DNA of 37,183 nucleotides from Clostridia bacterium (GTDB lineage Bacteria; Bacillota; Clostridia; Oscillospirales; CAG-272), in contig JAFYTT010000101.1 in NCBI GenBank assembly GCA_017558715.1, positions 1 to 37,183 of the forward strand, in the 5' to 3' direction. The stretch's first letter is position 1. Each line of letters begins with the position of its first letter. The translations under genes and the position numbers were made by a program. Shown one piece after another: positions 7,293 through 14,019 of the stretch. The notes beneath the pieces were generated by a model. That model saw nothing but the letters and a program-made list of their open reading frames with translations, was not told where the DNA came from and ran no database searches.

Positions 7293-8012
7293 TTAAAGCA
7301 GATGCGACTGCAAAGAGCGTCCGAGCGGATTGCGATCAGACATTGAATCGTCGGAAACCTGCAGAAGATAGGCGATGGATTCCTCGGAATAGGACTTATC
7401 CTCATCCGTGATCTTTTCGCAGAGACGGAGAATCCGTGTGCCGCTGTCACGTTCCATGGAGGAGAGGGTATCGCGGAATTCACTGGAGGTTCTGTACAGC
7501 TTCTGTGCATCATCCGAGGGCAGAACATGGATAACGGGAAGCTCCAGCGCGCGAAGCTGTTCTTTCAGATTCTCACTGCCGCCGACGGCATAAACACCGC
7601 GGAAGACAGCGGAAATATAAGCAAGGGTATCTGCCTCGTCCGCAGCACGGTCATCTCCTTCGGGAATACAGATGAGTGCCAAATGTGTCGACTTCGTCGA
7701 ATCGCTTGCGCGCAGGGCGATCTTGGCGCCAAGATACAGCGAGGAAAGCAACTGAGCGTCCGTATCCTCACAAAGAAGGACAATGGAGGACGGCAGAGGA
7801 TTCTGTGCCTTTGCAGGTTCTGTCGGTGCCGCACCGCCGCGTCGTCTGACCAGCATACGCGCCGATTCATCGGGAACGTAATTCAGATCACGGATCGCAG
7901 ATTCAATTTTTTCCTTGGATGCGGGGCTGACACCCTTGACACCGTTTAGATAACGGGAAACCAAGGTTGTGGATACGCCTGCCCGTTTGGCGACGTCGCC
8001 GATGGTTGCCAT
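7293..8012 (-). CDS. LacI family transcriptional regulator, short effector domain
   Basis: A 239-residue regulator. Residues 1-55 are a classic LacI DNA-binding region: MATIGDVAKRAGVSTTLVSR, then YLNG and the hinge LNYVPDESARML. A Pro/Ala-rich linker follows, then only about 160 residues where LacI proteins usually have about 270 of periplasmic-binding-protein fold. The first sugar-binding lobe is recognisable (SSIVLLCE, GVYAVGG, LPVIHV); the second is missing or strongly altered. A terminator follows the stop at once, so this is not a visible frameshift. ATG at 8012 fits the family start, but no clear ribosome site precedes it; an in-frame TTG at 8057 is an alternative. One palindrome of the local operator family lies 20 bases upstream of its promoter, so it is the best candidate regulator of the isomerase and glycerate kinase units, and of itself. 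Confidence 0.88.
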   Translation of the reverse strand: MATIGDVAKRAGVSTTLVSRYLNGVKGVSPASKEKIESAIRDLNYVPDESARMLVRRRGGAAPTEPAKAQNPLPSSIVLLCEDTDAQLLSSLYLGAKIALRASDSTKSTHLALICIPEGDDRAADEADTLAYISAVFRGVYAVGGSENLKEQLRALELPVIHVLPSDDAQKLYRTSSEFRDTLSSMERDSGTRILRLCEKITDEDKSYSEESIAYLLQVSDDSMSDRNPLGRSLQSHLL

Positions 8013-8115
8013 GACTCTGATGACCGTATACCGTATCTGAAGCCGACGGGCATTCAAAAATGCCGCTGAAATTCAGAGGGTAAATTCCTTTCTCCGTGTC
8101 CTGATTTGCATGAAC

Positions 8116-8147
8116 ATAGAGCAAAACCGACACGGGATTTGCTCTAT
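8116..8147 (-). promoter_or_regulatory. Perfect 10-bp inverted repeat at the LacI-type gene transcription start
   Basis: ATAGAGCAAA (8116-8125) and TTTGCTCTAT (8138-8147) are exact complements around 12 bases. It covers the predicted start of transcription, so it is either a hairpin at the mRNA 5' end or a second regulator site. It lacks the CG-centred operator core. Confidence 0.65.
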
Positions 8148-8150
8148 ATT

Positions 8151-8179
8151 ATCATACCACATTTTGCGCATAATTTCAA
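8151..8179 (-). promoter_or_regulatory. Sigma-A promoter for the LacI-type regulator
   Basis: Reverse strand TTGAAA (8174-8179), a 17-base spacer, and TATGAT (8151-8156). This gives a leader of about 130 bases before the ATG. From here to the bioY stop (8212-8325) the sequence is T-rich and shows nothing else I can support. Confidence 0.75.
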
Positions 8180-8197
8180 GTGGTTTTTGCAAAAAAG

Positions 8198-8211
8198 GTG
8201 TATCGTAACAC
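8198..8211. promoter_or_regulatory. Candidate LacI-type operator, site 5
   Basis: GTGTATCGTAACAC differs from the reverse complement of site 1 at one position. It lies 18 bases upstream of the -35 box of the LacI-type gene and fits autoregulation. Confidence 0.65.
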
Positions 8212-8325
8212 AAAATTTTTTTGCTTTTTTCAAATTTTCGGTATAAATTCGGAAAACGATTCACACTTGAACCTGTTTTGTATTGGATATCTCCTCAAAA
8301 CGGCATGGATTGGCTGTGTCACGAT

Positions 8326-8853
8326 TTACAGATGACGGCGAAATCGGTGGGACAGATACAGTGCCGCGGCGAACTTGCACAGATCAAACAAGACAAACGG
8401 AAGCACACATGCGGTGAGTGCGGCAATCAGAGAGGTTTTTGTCAGAATCAGAAACTGGACTGTTCCGCATGTATAACAGAGAAACAGTGACAGCAAACCT
8501 GCACAGATTGTTTTCGGAAGCGATATTTGCGGACGGCTGAACCACAGGGAAAGCGTCAGCGCGGCGGGCAGATAACCCCACAAAAATCCGCCGGTCAGAC
8601 CAAGCAGGATTCCGACACCGCCCTGCATGGAAGAGAAGACGGGAAGTCCGATCGTGCCGAGCAGAAGATAGCCGAGTACTGCGGAAACGGCAAATTTGGG
8701 CGGCAGAAGCATCCCGCAGAGAAAGACACCGAGCAGTCCGAGTGTGACGGGAACTGCGCCGATCGGAACGGTAATCACAGACAGCACACATAAGAGTGCG
8801 CATAACAGTGCGGTACGGCACATCAGCCGCAGACGGTGATTTTGACGGGTCAT
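8326..8853 (-). CDS. bioY: Biotin transporter S component BioY
   Basis: A 175-residue membrane protein, the substrate-binding subunit of an ECF-type biotin transporter. It has about six hydrophobic segments. The GAVPVTLGLLGVFLCGML region and the small-residue stretch GGVGILLGLTGGFLWGYLPA match the BioY family. The start at 8853 is chosen because ATG overlaps the birA stop codon (ATGA), a standard coupled arrangement; the frame continues further upstream inside birA. No EcfA/EcfT genes are in the window, so it should use a shared energising module. No biotin synthesis genes are seen here. No clear terminator follows. Confidence 0.93.
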   Translation of the reverse strand: MTRQNHRLRLMCRTALLCALLCVLSVITVPIGAVPVTLGLLGVFLCGMLLPPKFAVSAVLGYLLLGTIGLPVFSSMQGGVGILLGLTGGFLWGYLPAALTLSLWFSRPQISLPKTICAGLLSLFLCYTCGTVQFLILTKTSLIAALTACVLPFVLFDLCKFAAALYLSHRFRRHL

Positions 8854-9761
8854 GACAGGTGCACCGATGCCCGTGATGTCTGTGCGGCAGAGATACCGCC
8901 ATCCTCGCACATGACAACCTCGCCCGAGGAAAGCACTGCTTGCAGTCCGTCTTCATATCGTACAATCAAGCCGAACCGGTCATCAATGCCGCAAACGGTC
9001 GCGGGAAATTCGTCTCCTCCGAGACTTCCGGCAGGACGTACCAGAACCTCCCGTCCGTCCAGTACGGAACGCTGACGGTAAACTGCAAGGACATCTGTCT
9101 TTTTACCGGGCTCCAGATAAGACACCAGACGGCACACGATGTCAGCACAGAGCTCGGACAGGACGACGTCGGTAACAATCGGATGGTCGGCAGGGAACAG
9201 CGTGCCTGCGACCCGAGACAAATCATCGGGAAATCCGTCCGTTGGCGGCAGAAGATTGATGCCGATGCCGATGACTGCCCACGACAGCGCGTCCATTGCG
9301 GGAGTCAGCGCGGCTTCCGCCAAAATCCCGCAGACTTTTTTGCCGTCAAGATACAGATCGTTGACCCACTTGATGCCGATTTTGTTATATGTCGGAAGTC
9401 CTGCACTCTGTCGGATGGCATCGGCTGATTCGGCACAGGCGGCGGCTGCGGCGGTCGTCAGACAAAGCGATTCTGCGGGCGGCAGTGTCGGTGCGAGCAG
9501 TACGCTCATATAAAGACCGGTGCCGTCCGGGGAATGGAACGATCGTCCAAGCCGTCCGCGTCCGCCGGTCTGCTTTCGTGCGAGCAGTACGGTGGGAGGG
9601 ATCGGGCGACCGGCGGTGACCGCTGTTGCGGCGTATTCTTTCAATACGGTATTGGTAGATGTGACTTCATCTGCGGCACAGATGCAAAATGGTTCTGCGC
9701 GTGTTCCCGACAGACGAGATCTGATTTGGATGGCAAGCGGATGTGATTCGTAATGGCGCAT
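8850..9761 (-). CDS. birA: Biotin--[acetyl-CoA carboxylase] ligase
   Basis: A 303-residue biotin protein ligase, which makes biotinyl-AMP and attaches biotin to carboxylase carrier domains. Motifs: DEVTSTNT at 31-38, the biotin/ATP loop TGGRGRLGRSF at 65-75, KWVNDLY at 131-137, GILAEA at 145-150, and the C-terminal cap ending in LSSGEV. There is no N-terminal helix-turn-helix, so it is a monofunctional ligase that cannot repress genes as E. coli BirA does. ATG 9761 is favoured (ribosome-like AAAGAGA); 9779 is possible. bioY overlaps by 4 bases, tying biotin uptake to its use. Confidence 0.94.
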   Translation of the reverse strand: MRHYESHPLAIQIRSRLSGTRAEPFCICAADEVTSTNTVLKEYAATAVTAGRPIPPTVLLARKQTGGRGRLGRSFHSPDGTGLYMSVLLAPTLPPAESLCLTTAAAAACAESADAIRQSAGLPTYNKIGIKWVNDLYLDGKKVCGILAEAALTPAMDALSWAVIGIGINLLPPTDGFPDDLSRVAGTLFPADHPIVTDVVLSELCADIVCRLVSYLEPGKKTDVLAVYRQRSVLDGREVLVRPAGSLGGDEFPATVCGIDDRFGLIVRYEDGLQAVLSSGEVVMCEDGGISAAQTSRASVHLS

Positions 9762-9795
9762 GAAAACTGTCTCTTTCATAGATTTTATCAAACGT

Positions 9796-9824
9796 ATTTT
9801 ACACAATTTCCCGTCGGTTGTCAA
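9796..9824 (-). promoter_or_regulatory. Sigma-A promoter for birA-bioY
   Basis: Reverse strand consensus TTGACA (9819-9824), a 17-base spacer, and TAAAAT (9796-9801), 35 bases upstream of the chosen start. Confidence 0.85.
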
Positions 9825-9884
9825 CACCGATTCTGTTAATTTTCCTCATTTTCGAAAAATAAGCGGAAAATTTGCAAAAAGGAT

Positions 9885-9913
9885 TTGCAAAATGCGCAAA
9901 AATCTGTTATACT
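9885..9913 (+). promoter_or_regulatory. Sigma-A promoter for the Gfo/Idh/MocA gene
   Basis: TTGCAA (9885-9890), a 17-base spacer, and TATACT (9908-9913), 37 bases before the ATG. Confidence 0.82.
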
Positions 9914-9949
9914 GTAGATAATCCAAAATCACGAAAGGAAACGATCATT

Positions 9950-10786
9950 ATGAAAATCGGTTTTATTGATTATTATCTCGACGAATGGCATGCCAATAAC
10001 TACCCCAAGTTTTTTGCGGACGCATCGAACGGTGAAATCACCATCGGTTCCGCATACGGTGAGATCGCATCTCCGATCACCGGTATGACAAGCGAGCAGT
10101 GGTGCGAAAAGTACGGCATCCGCCATGCTGCCTCCATCGAGCAGGTCATCGAAGAAAACGACTGTCTCGTCGTGCTCTCTCCCGACACACCCGAGCAGCA
10201 TCCGCACCTGTGCCAGCTGCCGCTTTCTTCCGGCAAGCGCACGTACGTTGACAAGACCTTTGCAACCTCCAAGAAGATCGCAGAAGAGATTTTTGCGGTT
10301 GCCGAAGCGCACAACACGCCTTGCTTCTCCTCTTCTGCACTTCGCTTCTCCAATGAAGTCAAGTCCGCAGATAAGGAAGGTATTGATTTCATCGGTTCCC
10401 GCGGTCCGGGTGAGTTCTCCAACTACGCCATCCATCAGGTTGAACCGATCGTTACGCTGATGGGCGCAGATGTCCGCCGCGTCATGAGCATCGGTACGCC
10501 CGCAACGCCCGGTCTGCTCATCGACTACAAGGACGGCAGACGTGCGACGATGAACAACTGGGGCTGGGGTCACGGTGCGTTCAACTTCTGCATCAAGTAC
10601 AATGACGGCAAGGTTGCCAACATCGCCGACTGCTCCGACTATTTTGCAAACTTCATCGTCGATCTCGTTGACTTCTTCCGTACCGGCGACGTCAAGGTCT
10701 CCCATGCAGAAACCATCGCGATCATGGGTATTCTCGAAAAGGGCAGACTGGCGCTCGACGATCCCGATCACTGGTACGATCTGTAA
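9950..10786 (+). CDS. Gfo/Idh/MocA-like oxidoreductase
   Basis: A 278-residue protein that matches the Gfo/Idh/MocA dehydrogenase pattern. The N-terminal Rossmann half begins MKIGFIDYYLDEWHANNYP, and IEENDCLVVLSPDTPEQH corresponds to the usual strand before the ligand loop. KRTYVDKTFA at about 97-106 is the EKP-like catalytic lysine region, with Lys kept. The C-terminal half is shorter than usual (family members are typically about 330-380). The glycine-rich dinucleotide loop normally near residue 8 is replaced by DYYLDEW, so cofactor binding is uncertain. The ATG follows AAAGGAAA. It stands alone between a promoter and a strong terminator. Sugar or inositol oxidation is the family role; the substrate is unknown. 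Confidence 0.82.
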   Translation: MKIGFIDYYLDEWHANNYPKFFADASNGEITIGSAYGEIASPITGMTSEQWCEKYGIRHAASIEQVIEENDCLVVLSPDTPEQHPHLCQLPLSSGKRTYVDKTFATSKKIAEEIFAVAEAHNTPCFSSSALRFSNEVKSADKEGIDFIGSRGPGEFSNYAIHQVEPIVTLMGADVRRVMSIGTPATPGLLIDYKDGRRATMNNWGWGHGAFNFCIKYNDGKVANIADCSDYFANFIVDLVDFFRTGDVKVSHAETIAIMGILEKGRLALDDPDHWYDL

Positions 10787-10808
10787 TTCTTCGTTTTCTC
10801 AAAAAAGC

Positions 10809-10847
10809 AAGCACTGCGACTGGTTTTTCCATGCCGCAGTGCTTTTT
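10809..10847 (+). terminator. Rho-independent terminator
   Basis: A perfect 10-bp stem (AAGCACTGCG/CGCAGTGCTT) followed by a T run. It also has an A run on the other strand and can serve the convergent ECF gene ending at 10856. Confidence 0.9.
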
Positions 10848-10855
10848 TGTTGTGA

Positions 10856-11374
10856 TTATCCGCGGTAACTTCCCGCATCCAGCCGCCGCAGAAGCTCCGA
10901 CAGCGGCAGAATCAGCAGTCCCGCCGCAAGGTTTCCGCCGCAGTGCAGAATATCGAACGGCAGACCCGATGCAATCCATGCCAGTGTCTGTTCCAATGTA
11001 AATCCGAACATGACTGCCTGTGCCGGTGCATAAAGGATTCCGAACAGGATTCCATGCAGGGCGCAGAGTGCGGGGTAGACGACACATGCGATTTTCTTCG
11101 GCATCTTCTTCGGAAGAAGCATCACAGCGCCCCACAGAACGGTCCAGATGTACAGATACGGTATCCACCACATGTTGAATCCCGCGAACAGACCGTTCAT
11201 AAAGACATAGATGTAGATCGGAATCAGCGCTTTTCTGCGGTAAACGATCGTGTAGACCATGGTCAGCATGCCGAGCAGATGGATGTTTGGCAGAACCTCC
11301 AGAATGATCTTGGAGCAGAACATCAATGTACCGAGCATGGCAAAGATGACCATCTCACGGATCTTTACCGACAT
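10856..11374 (-). CDS. ECF transporter S component, probably for cobalamin
   Basis: A 172-residue integral membrane protein with about six hydrophobic segments, starting MSVKIREMVIFAMLGTLMF as S components often do (an AMLGAL-like first helix). The frame extends upstream to 11446, but ATG 11374 is favoured because it follows the preceding stop by 16 bases and begins the typical first helix. It is the second gene after a cobalamin riboswitch and a DUF4430 lipoprotein. That context, not its own sequence, suggests a vitamin B12 or corrinoid substrate. No ATPase or T component is adjacent. Another vitamin cannot be excluded. Confidence 0.85.
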   Translation of the reverse strand: MSVKIREMVIFAMLGTLMFCSKIILEVLPNIHLLGMLTMVYTIVYRRKALIPIYIYVFMNGLFAGFNMWWIPYLYIWTVLWGAVMLLPKKMPKKIACVVYPALCALHGILFGILYAPAQAVMFGFTLEQTLAWIASGLPFDILHCGGNLAAGLLILPLSELLRRLDAGSYRG

Positions 11375-11390
11375 GGTGTGCGGATCGCGC

Positions 11391-11819
11391 TTACTTGGTG
11401 CGGACAAGCTGGTATACCGTACCTTCGGTGATTTCTGTCTGGTCAACGCCGGTCATCGCGTATTCACCGCCGATGTTGAACGCCCAATAGGTCTGGTCGA
11501 CATCGAAGTCGGCAATCATACCGTTGACGCTCTTGATGTAAAGACCGTAAGGACCTTCCTCACCTGCGAGCAGGTTGACACCCATCAGCGCCTCGCCGAC
11601 GGTAGCCGCATCGGTCTTGACAGTGAAGACAACGGTTTTTTCCTCAGCCGTGACTTCCACGGTGATGGTCTTCGCACCCTCACCAAGCGTGGTGTTCTCG
11701 GTATAAAGTGCGGTTGCCCAGAGACCCTCGACGGTCTTTTTTTCGCCGCAGGAGACGATGCAGAAGAGCATGGTCAGGACAAGCGCGGCAGCAACGATGA
11801 TTTTGGTTGTGTTTTTCAT
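11391..11819 (-). CDS. DUF4430 lipoprotein
   Basis: A 142-residue exported lipoprotein: a signal peptide with lipobox IVSC (C24), then a single DUF4430 domain. The diagnostic stretch is TVGEALMGVNLLAGEEGPYG, followed by DVDQTYWAFNIGGEYAMTGV. DUF4430 resembles the C-terminal domain of the animal B12 carriers transcobalamin and intrinsic factor (known family relationship). Under a cobalamin riboswitch and next to an ECF S component, it probably binds corrinoid at the cell surface and hands it to the transporter. The start at 11819 is preceded by GAAAGGAA. Confidence 0.92.
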   Translation of the reverse strand: MKNTTKIIVAAALVLTMLFCIVSCGEKKTVEGLWATALYTENTTLGEGAKTITVEVTAEEKTVVFTVKTDAATVGEALMGVNLLAGEEGPYGLYIKSVNGMIADFDVDQTYWAFNIGGEYAMTGVDQTEITEGTVYQLVRTK

Positions 11820-11858
11820 GTTTTTGTTCCTTTCAGAAATAAATGATTTACAAAAGGA

Positions 11859-11886
11859 CAAAAGAAAAGTACCCTCCAGGGGTACT
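11859..11886 (-). terminator. Terminator of the cobalamin riboswitch
   Basis: Reverse strand AGTACCC/GGGTACT hairpin with a 5-base loop, then a T-rich run. It lies between the riboswitch aptamer and the DUF4430 start codon, as expected for a transcription-attenuating switch. Confidence 0.85.
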
Positions 11887-11949
11887 GTGAATCAGAAAAA
11901 CCGCTTCTGCCATGCGGCGACCGACGAAAATACAAACACTTCCGGCGTG

Positions 11950-12160
11950 TCATAGATCACAGTCTCCCCATTTGCCCAAGAGACGTTTTCCGCGTCACAG
12001 ACCGATCAGCATTCCGACTTGACGGAAGAAGCGAACTTCCGAGTTACGGTAATGGCTGTTGCCGCGGATTTGCACCGCGATTTCCTGATCCCCGATTCCG
12101 CGGCAGTTTATCTGCCCGACAAAACCGACAATGCACACTTGCTCTGTGCGCAATGATCTG
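11950..12160 (-). promoter_or_regulatory. Cobalamin (B12) riboswitch aptamer
   Basis: On the reverse strand the leader contains the conserved cobalamin-switch core: GCGGTGCAAATCCGC hairpin (12064-12078), then GGCAACAGCC and GTAACTCGG. The B12-box-like stretch AAGTCGGAATGCTGATCGG lies at 12001-12020. The usual paired segments follow (GTCTC/GAGAC) before the terminator. Leader length (about 350 bases from promoter to start codon) fits. The exact subclass was not determined. It should switch the DUF4430-ECF operon off when cobalamin is plentiful. Confidence 0.85.
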
Positions 12161-12182
12161 TGTTTATTCTTTTGTTGGGATT

Positions 12183-12211
12183 ATTATACCACGCTGTTTT
12201 GCGTTTTGCAA
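12183..12211 (-). promoter_or_regulatory. Sigma-A promoter of the cobalamin riboswitch operon
   Basis: Reverse strand TTGCAA (12206-12211), a 17-base spacer, and TATAAT (12183-12188). Confidence 0.88.
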
Positions 12212-12230
12212 GAGGATTGTGGAATTTTGA

Positions 12231-12270
12231 GATAAAAATTCCGCCGCATACGGTTTTCCGTACACGGCGG
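12231..12270 (-). terminator. gdhA terminator
   Basis: Reverse strand CCGCCG...CGGCGG stem with an inner ACGG/CCGT stem and an AAAA loop, then AATTTTTA. It separates gdhA from the riboswitch promoter 20 bases further on. Confidence 0.88.
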
Positions 12271-12304
12271 CAGTCATTCATTTATGGAAAGAGGGGGTTT
12301 TCAA

Positions 12305-13651
12305 TCAAACACAACCCTGAGCCTTCATTGCTTCTGCAACCTTGAGGAAGCCTGCAATGTTTGCGCCTGCGCACAGGTCATCGCCGAAGCCGTACTTCTG
12401 CGCTGCGTCAACGGATGCATTGAAGATGTTCTTCATGATATCCTTGAGCTTTGCATCGACTTCTTCTGCGGACCAGGAGTAACGCATGGAGTTCTGGGAC
12501 ATTTCCAGACCGGAGACGGAAACACCGCCTGCGTTGACGGCCTTGGACGGAGCAACGATGACACCGTTTGCCTTGAGGTAAGCGAGTGCTTCGTTGGTCG
12601 TGGGCATGTTGGAAACTTCAACGTAGTACTTAACGCCGTTCGCAACGATCTTTTCAGCGTCAGCCATACCGACTTCGTTCTGGGTAGCACACGGCATGAG
12701 GATGTCAGCCTTAACGCCCCACGGCTTTTCGCCCTTGAAGAACGGAACGCCGAACTTGTCAGCATAGTCTTCAACACGGTTGCGGTTGGAAGCGCGCATT
12801 TCGAGCATGTAGTCGATCTTTTCGTCGGTGTTGACACCTGCTTCGTCGAGGACGTAGCCGTCAGGACCGGAGATTGCGATAACCTTACCGCCCAGCTCGG
12901 TGATCTTCTTGACAGTACCCCAAGCGACGTTACCGAAGCCGGAAACGACAAAGGTCTTGCCTTCGATGGAATCCTTGAAGTAATCGAGCATGTTGCATGC
13001 ATAGTAAACAGCGCCGAAACCGGTAGCTTCCGGACGGATGAGGGAGCCGCCGAACGGGATGCCCTTACCGGTCAGAACGCCGGTGAATTCGTTTGCGAGT
13101 CTCTTGTACTGACCGAAGAGGTAGCCGACTTCGCGTGCACCGACACCGATGTCACCTGCGGGAACGTCGGTATCTGCGCCGATGTGACGGAACAGCTCGG
13201 TCATGAAGGACTGGCAGAAACGCATGACTTCTGCGTCAGACTTGCCCTGCGGGTTGAAGTCGGAACCGCCCTTACCGCCGCCCATGGGCAGAGAGGTCAG
13301 GGAGTTCTTGAAGGTCTGCTCGAAGCCGAGGAACTTCATGATGGAAGCGTTGACGGAGGGATGGAAACGCAGACCGCCCTTGTACGGACCGATTGCGGAG
13401 TTGAACTGAACGCGGAAGCCGCGGTTGACCTGCATCTTGCCCTGGTCGTCAACCCACGGAACACGGAAGACGATCTGTCTTTCGGGTTCAACGATGCGTT
13501 CGAGAATGCCTGCTTCGACAAAGTCAGGGCGCATATCGATGACGGGTTCAATGGTTTCAAAAACTTCGGTGACAGCCTGGATGAATTCCGGCTCGCCTGC
13601 ATTTCTTGCCTTGACGGTTTCCAGTACGTCAAGCATATACTGATTCTTCAT
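12305..13651 (-). CDS. gdhA: Glutamate dehydrogenase (probably NADP-specific)
   Basis: A 448-residue enzyme interconverting glutamate and 2-oxoglutarate plus ammonia; length and sequence fit the hexameric NADP-type class. Visible: KGGLRFHPSVN with the substrate lysine, LPMGGGKGGSDF, the catalytic-aspartate region DVPAGDIGVGAREVGYLFGQ, and the dinucleotide loop SGFGNVAWGT. The ATG has an AAAGGAG ribosome site and a near-consensus promoter. Codon choice is strongly biased, as in highly expressed genes. It is a single-gene unit, and probably the main ammonia assimilation route. Cofactor preference was inferred from family resemblance only. Confidence 0.96.
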   Translation of the reverse strand: MKNQYMLDVLETVKARNAGEPEFIQAVTEVFETIEPVIDMRPDFVEAGILERIVEPERQIVFRVPWVDDQGKMQVNRGFRVQFNSAIGPYKGGLRFHPSVNASIMKFLGFEQTFKNSLTSLPMGGGKGGSDFNPQGKSDAEVMRFCQSFMTELFRHIGADTDVPAGDIGVGAREVGYLFGQYKRLANEFTGVLTGKGIPFGGSLIRPEATGFGAVYYACNMLDYFKDSIEGKTFVVSGFGNVAWGTVKKITELGGKVIAISGPDGYVLDEAGVNTDEKIDYMLEMRASNRNRVEDYADKFGVPFFKGEKPWGVKADILMPCATQNEVGMADAEKIVANGVKYYVEVSNMPTTNEALAYLKANGVIVAPSKAVNAGGVSVSGLEMSQNSMRYSWSAEEVDAKLKDIMKNIFNASVDAAQKYGFGDDLCAGANIAGFLKVAEAMKAQGCV

Positions 13652-13698
13652 GGATGAATCTCCTTTGAATAAATATTGGATTTTTTTTGAATACAGAT

Positions 13699-13727
13699 AT
13701 TATATATCACATTGCGCCGCATGTCAA
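13699..13727 (-). promoter_or_regulatory. Sigma-A promoter for gdhA
   Basis: Reverse strand TTGACA (13722-13727), a 17-base spacer, and TATAAT (13699-13704). The AT-rich stretch 13730-13870 between this and the next forward promoter shows no gene. Confidence 0.92.
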
Positions 13728-13871
13728 GGGTTTTTACATATTTTTCTGACGATTTTTTGCATATTTTGCAACTTCGGAGTGAAAACCTTTCATTTTTGCA
13801 TGGAAAAACAAGGAAATTGGTGAAATTGTGAAAGAAATGTCACGGTGTCATGCATAGATGCTGCGCGGTGT

Positions 13872-13896
13872 TGTGTATGATGGAACAGGATACACA
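13872..13896. repeat. Inverted repeat upstream of the ADP-ribosylglycohydrolase promoter
   Basis: TGTGTAT (13872-13878) and ATACACA (13890-13896) are exact complements 11 bases apart, 30 bases upstream of the -35 box. The arms resemble the LacI-type half site, but the spacing is wrong for that operator. Confidence 0.45.
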
Positions 13897-13926
13897 GGAC
13901 AACGTACCGAAATTTCCCAAAGTCTC

Positions 13927-13955
13927 TTGCAAAAAGCATACATTCGTGCTATAAT
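13927..13955 (+). promoter_or_regulatory. Sigma-A promoter for the ADP-ribosylglycohydrolase-like gene
   Basis: TTGCAA (13927-13932), a 17-base spacer, and TATAAT (13950-13955); about 64 bases to the ATG. Confidence 0.88.
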
Positions 13956-14019
13956 GAAATCAATCGGGACGTTACTGTCCTATCAAGACCGTTTATGATA
14001 TGTGAGAGGAGAAACACTT

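Noticed and set aside
12284..13657. 457-residue forward frame opposite gdhA
   Set aside because: Antisense shadow produced by biased codon use in a highly expressed gene; no start signals.
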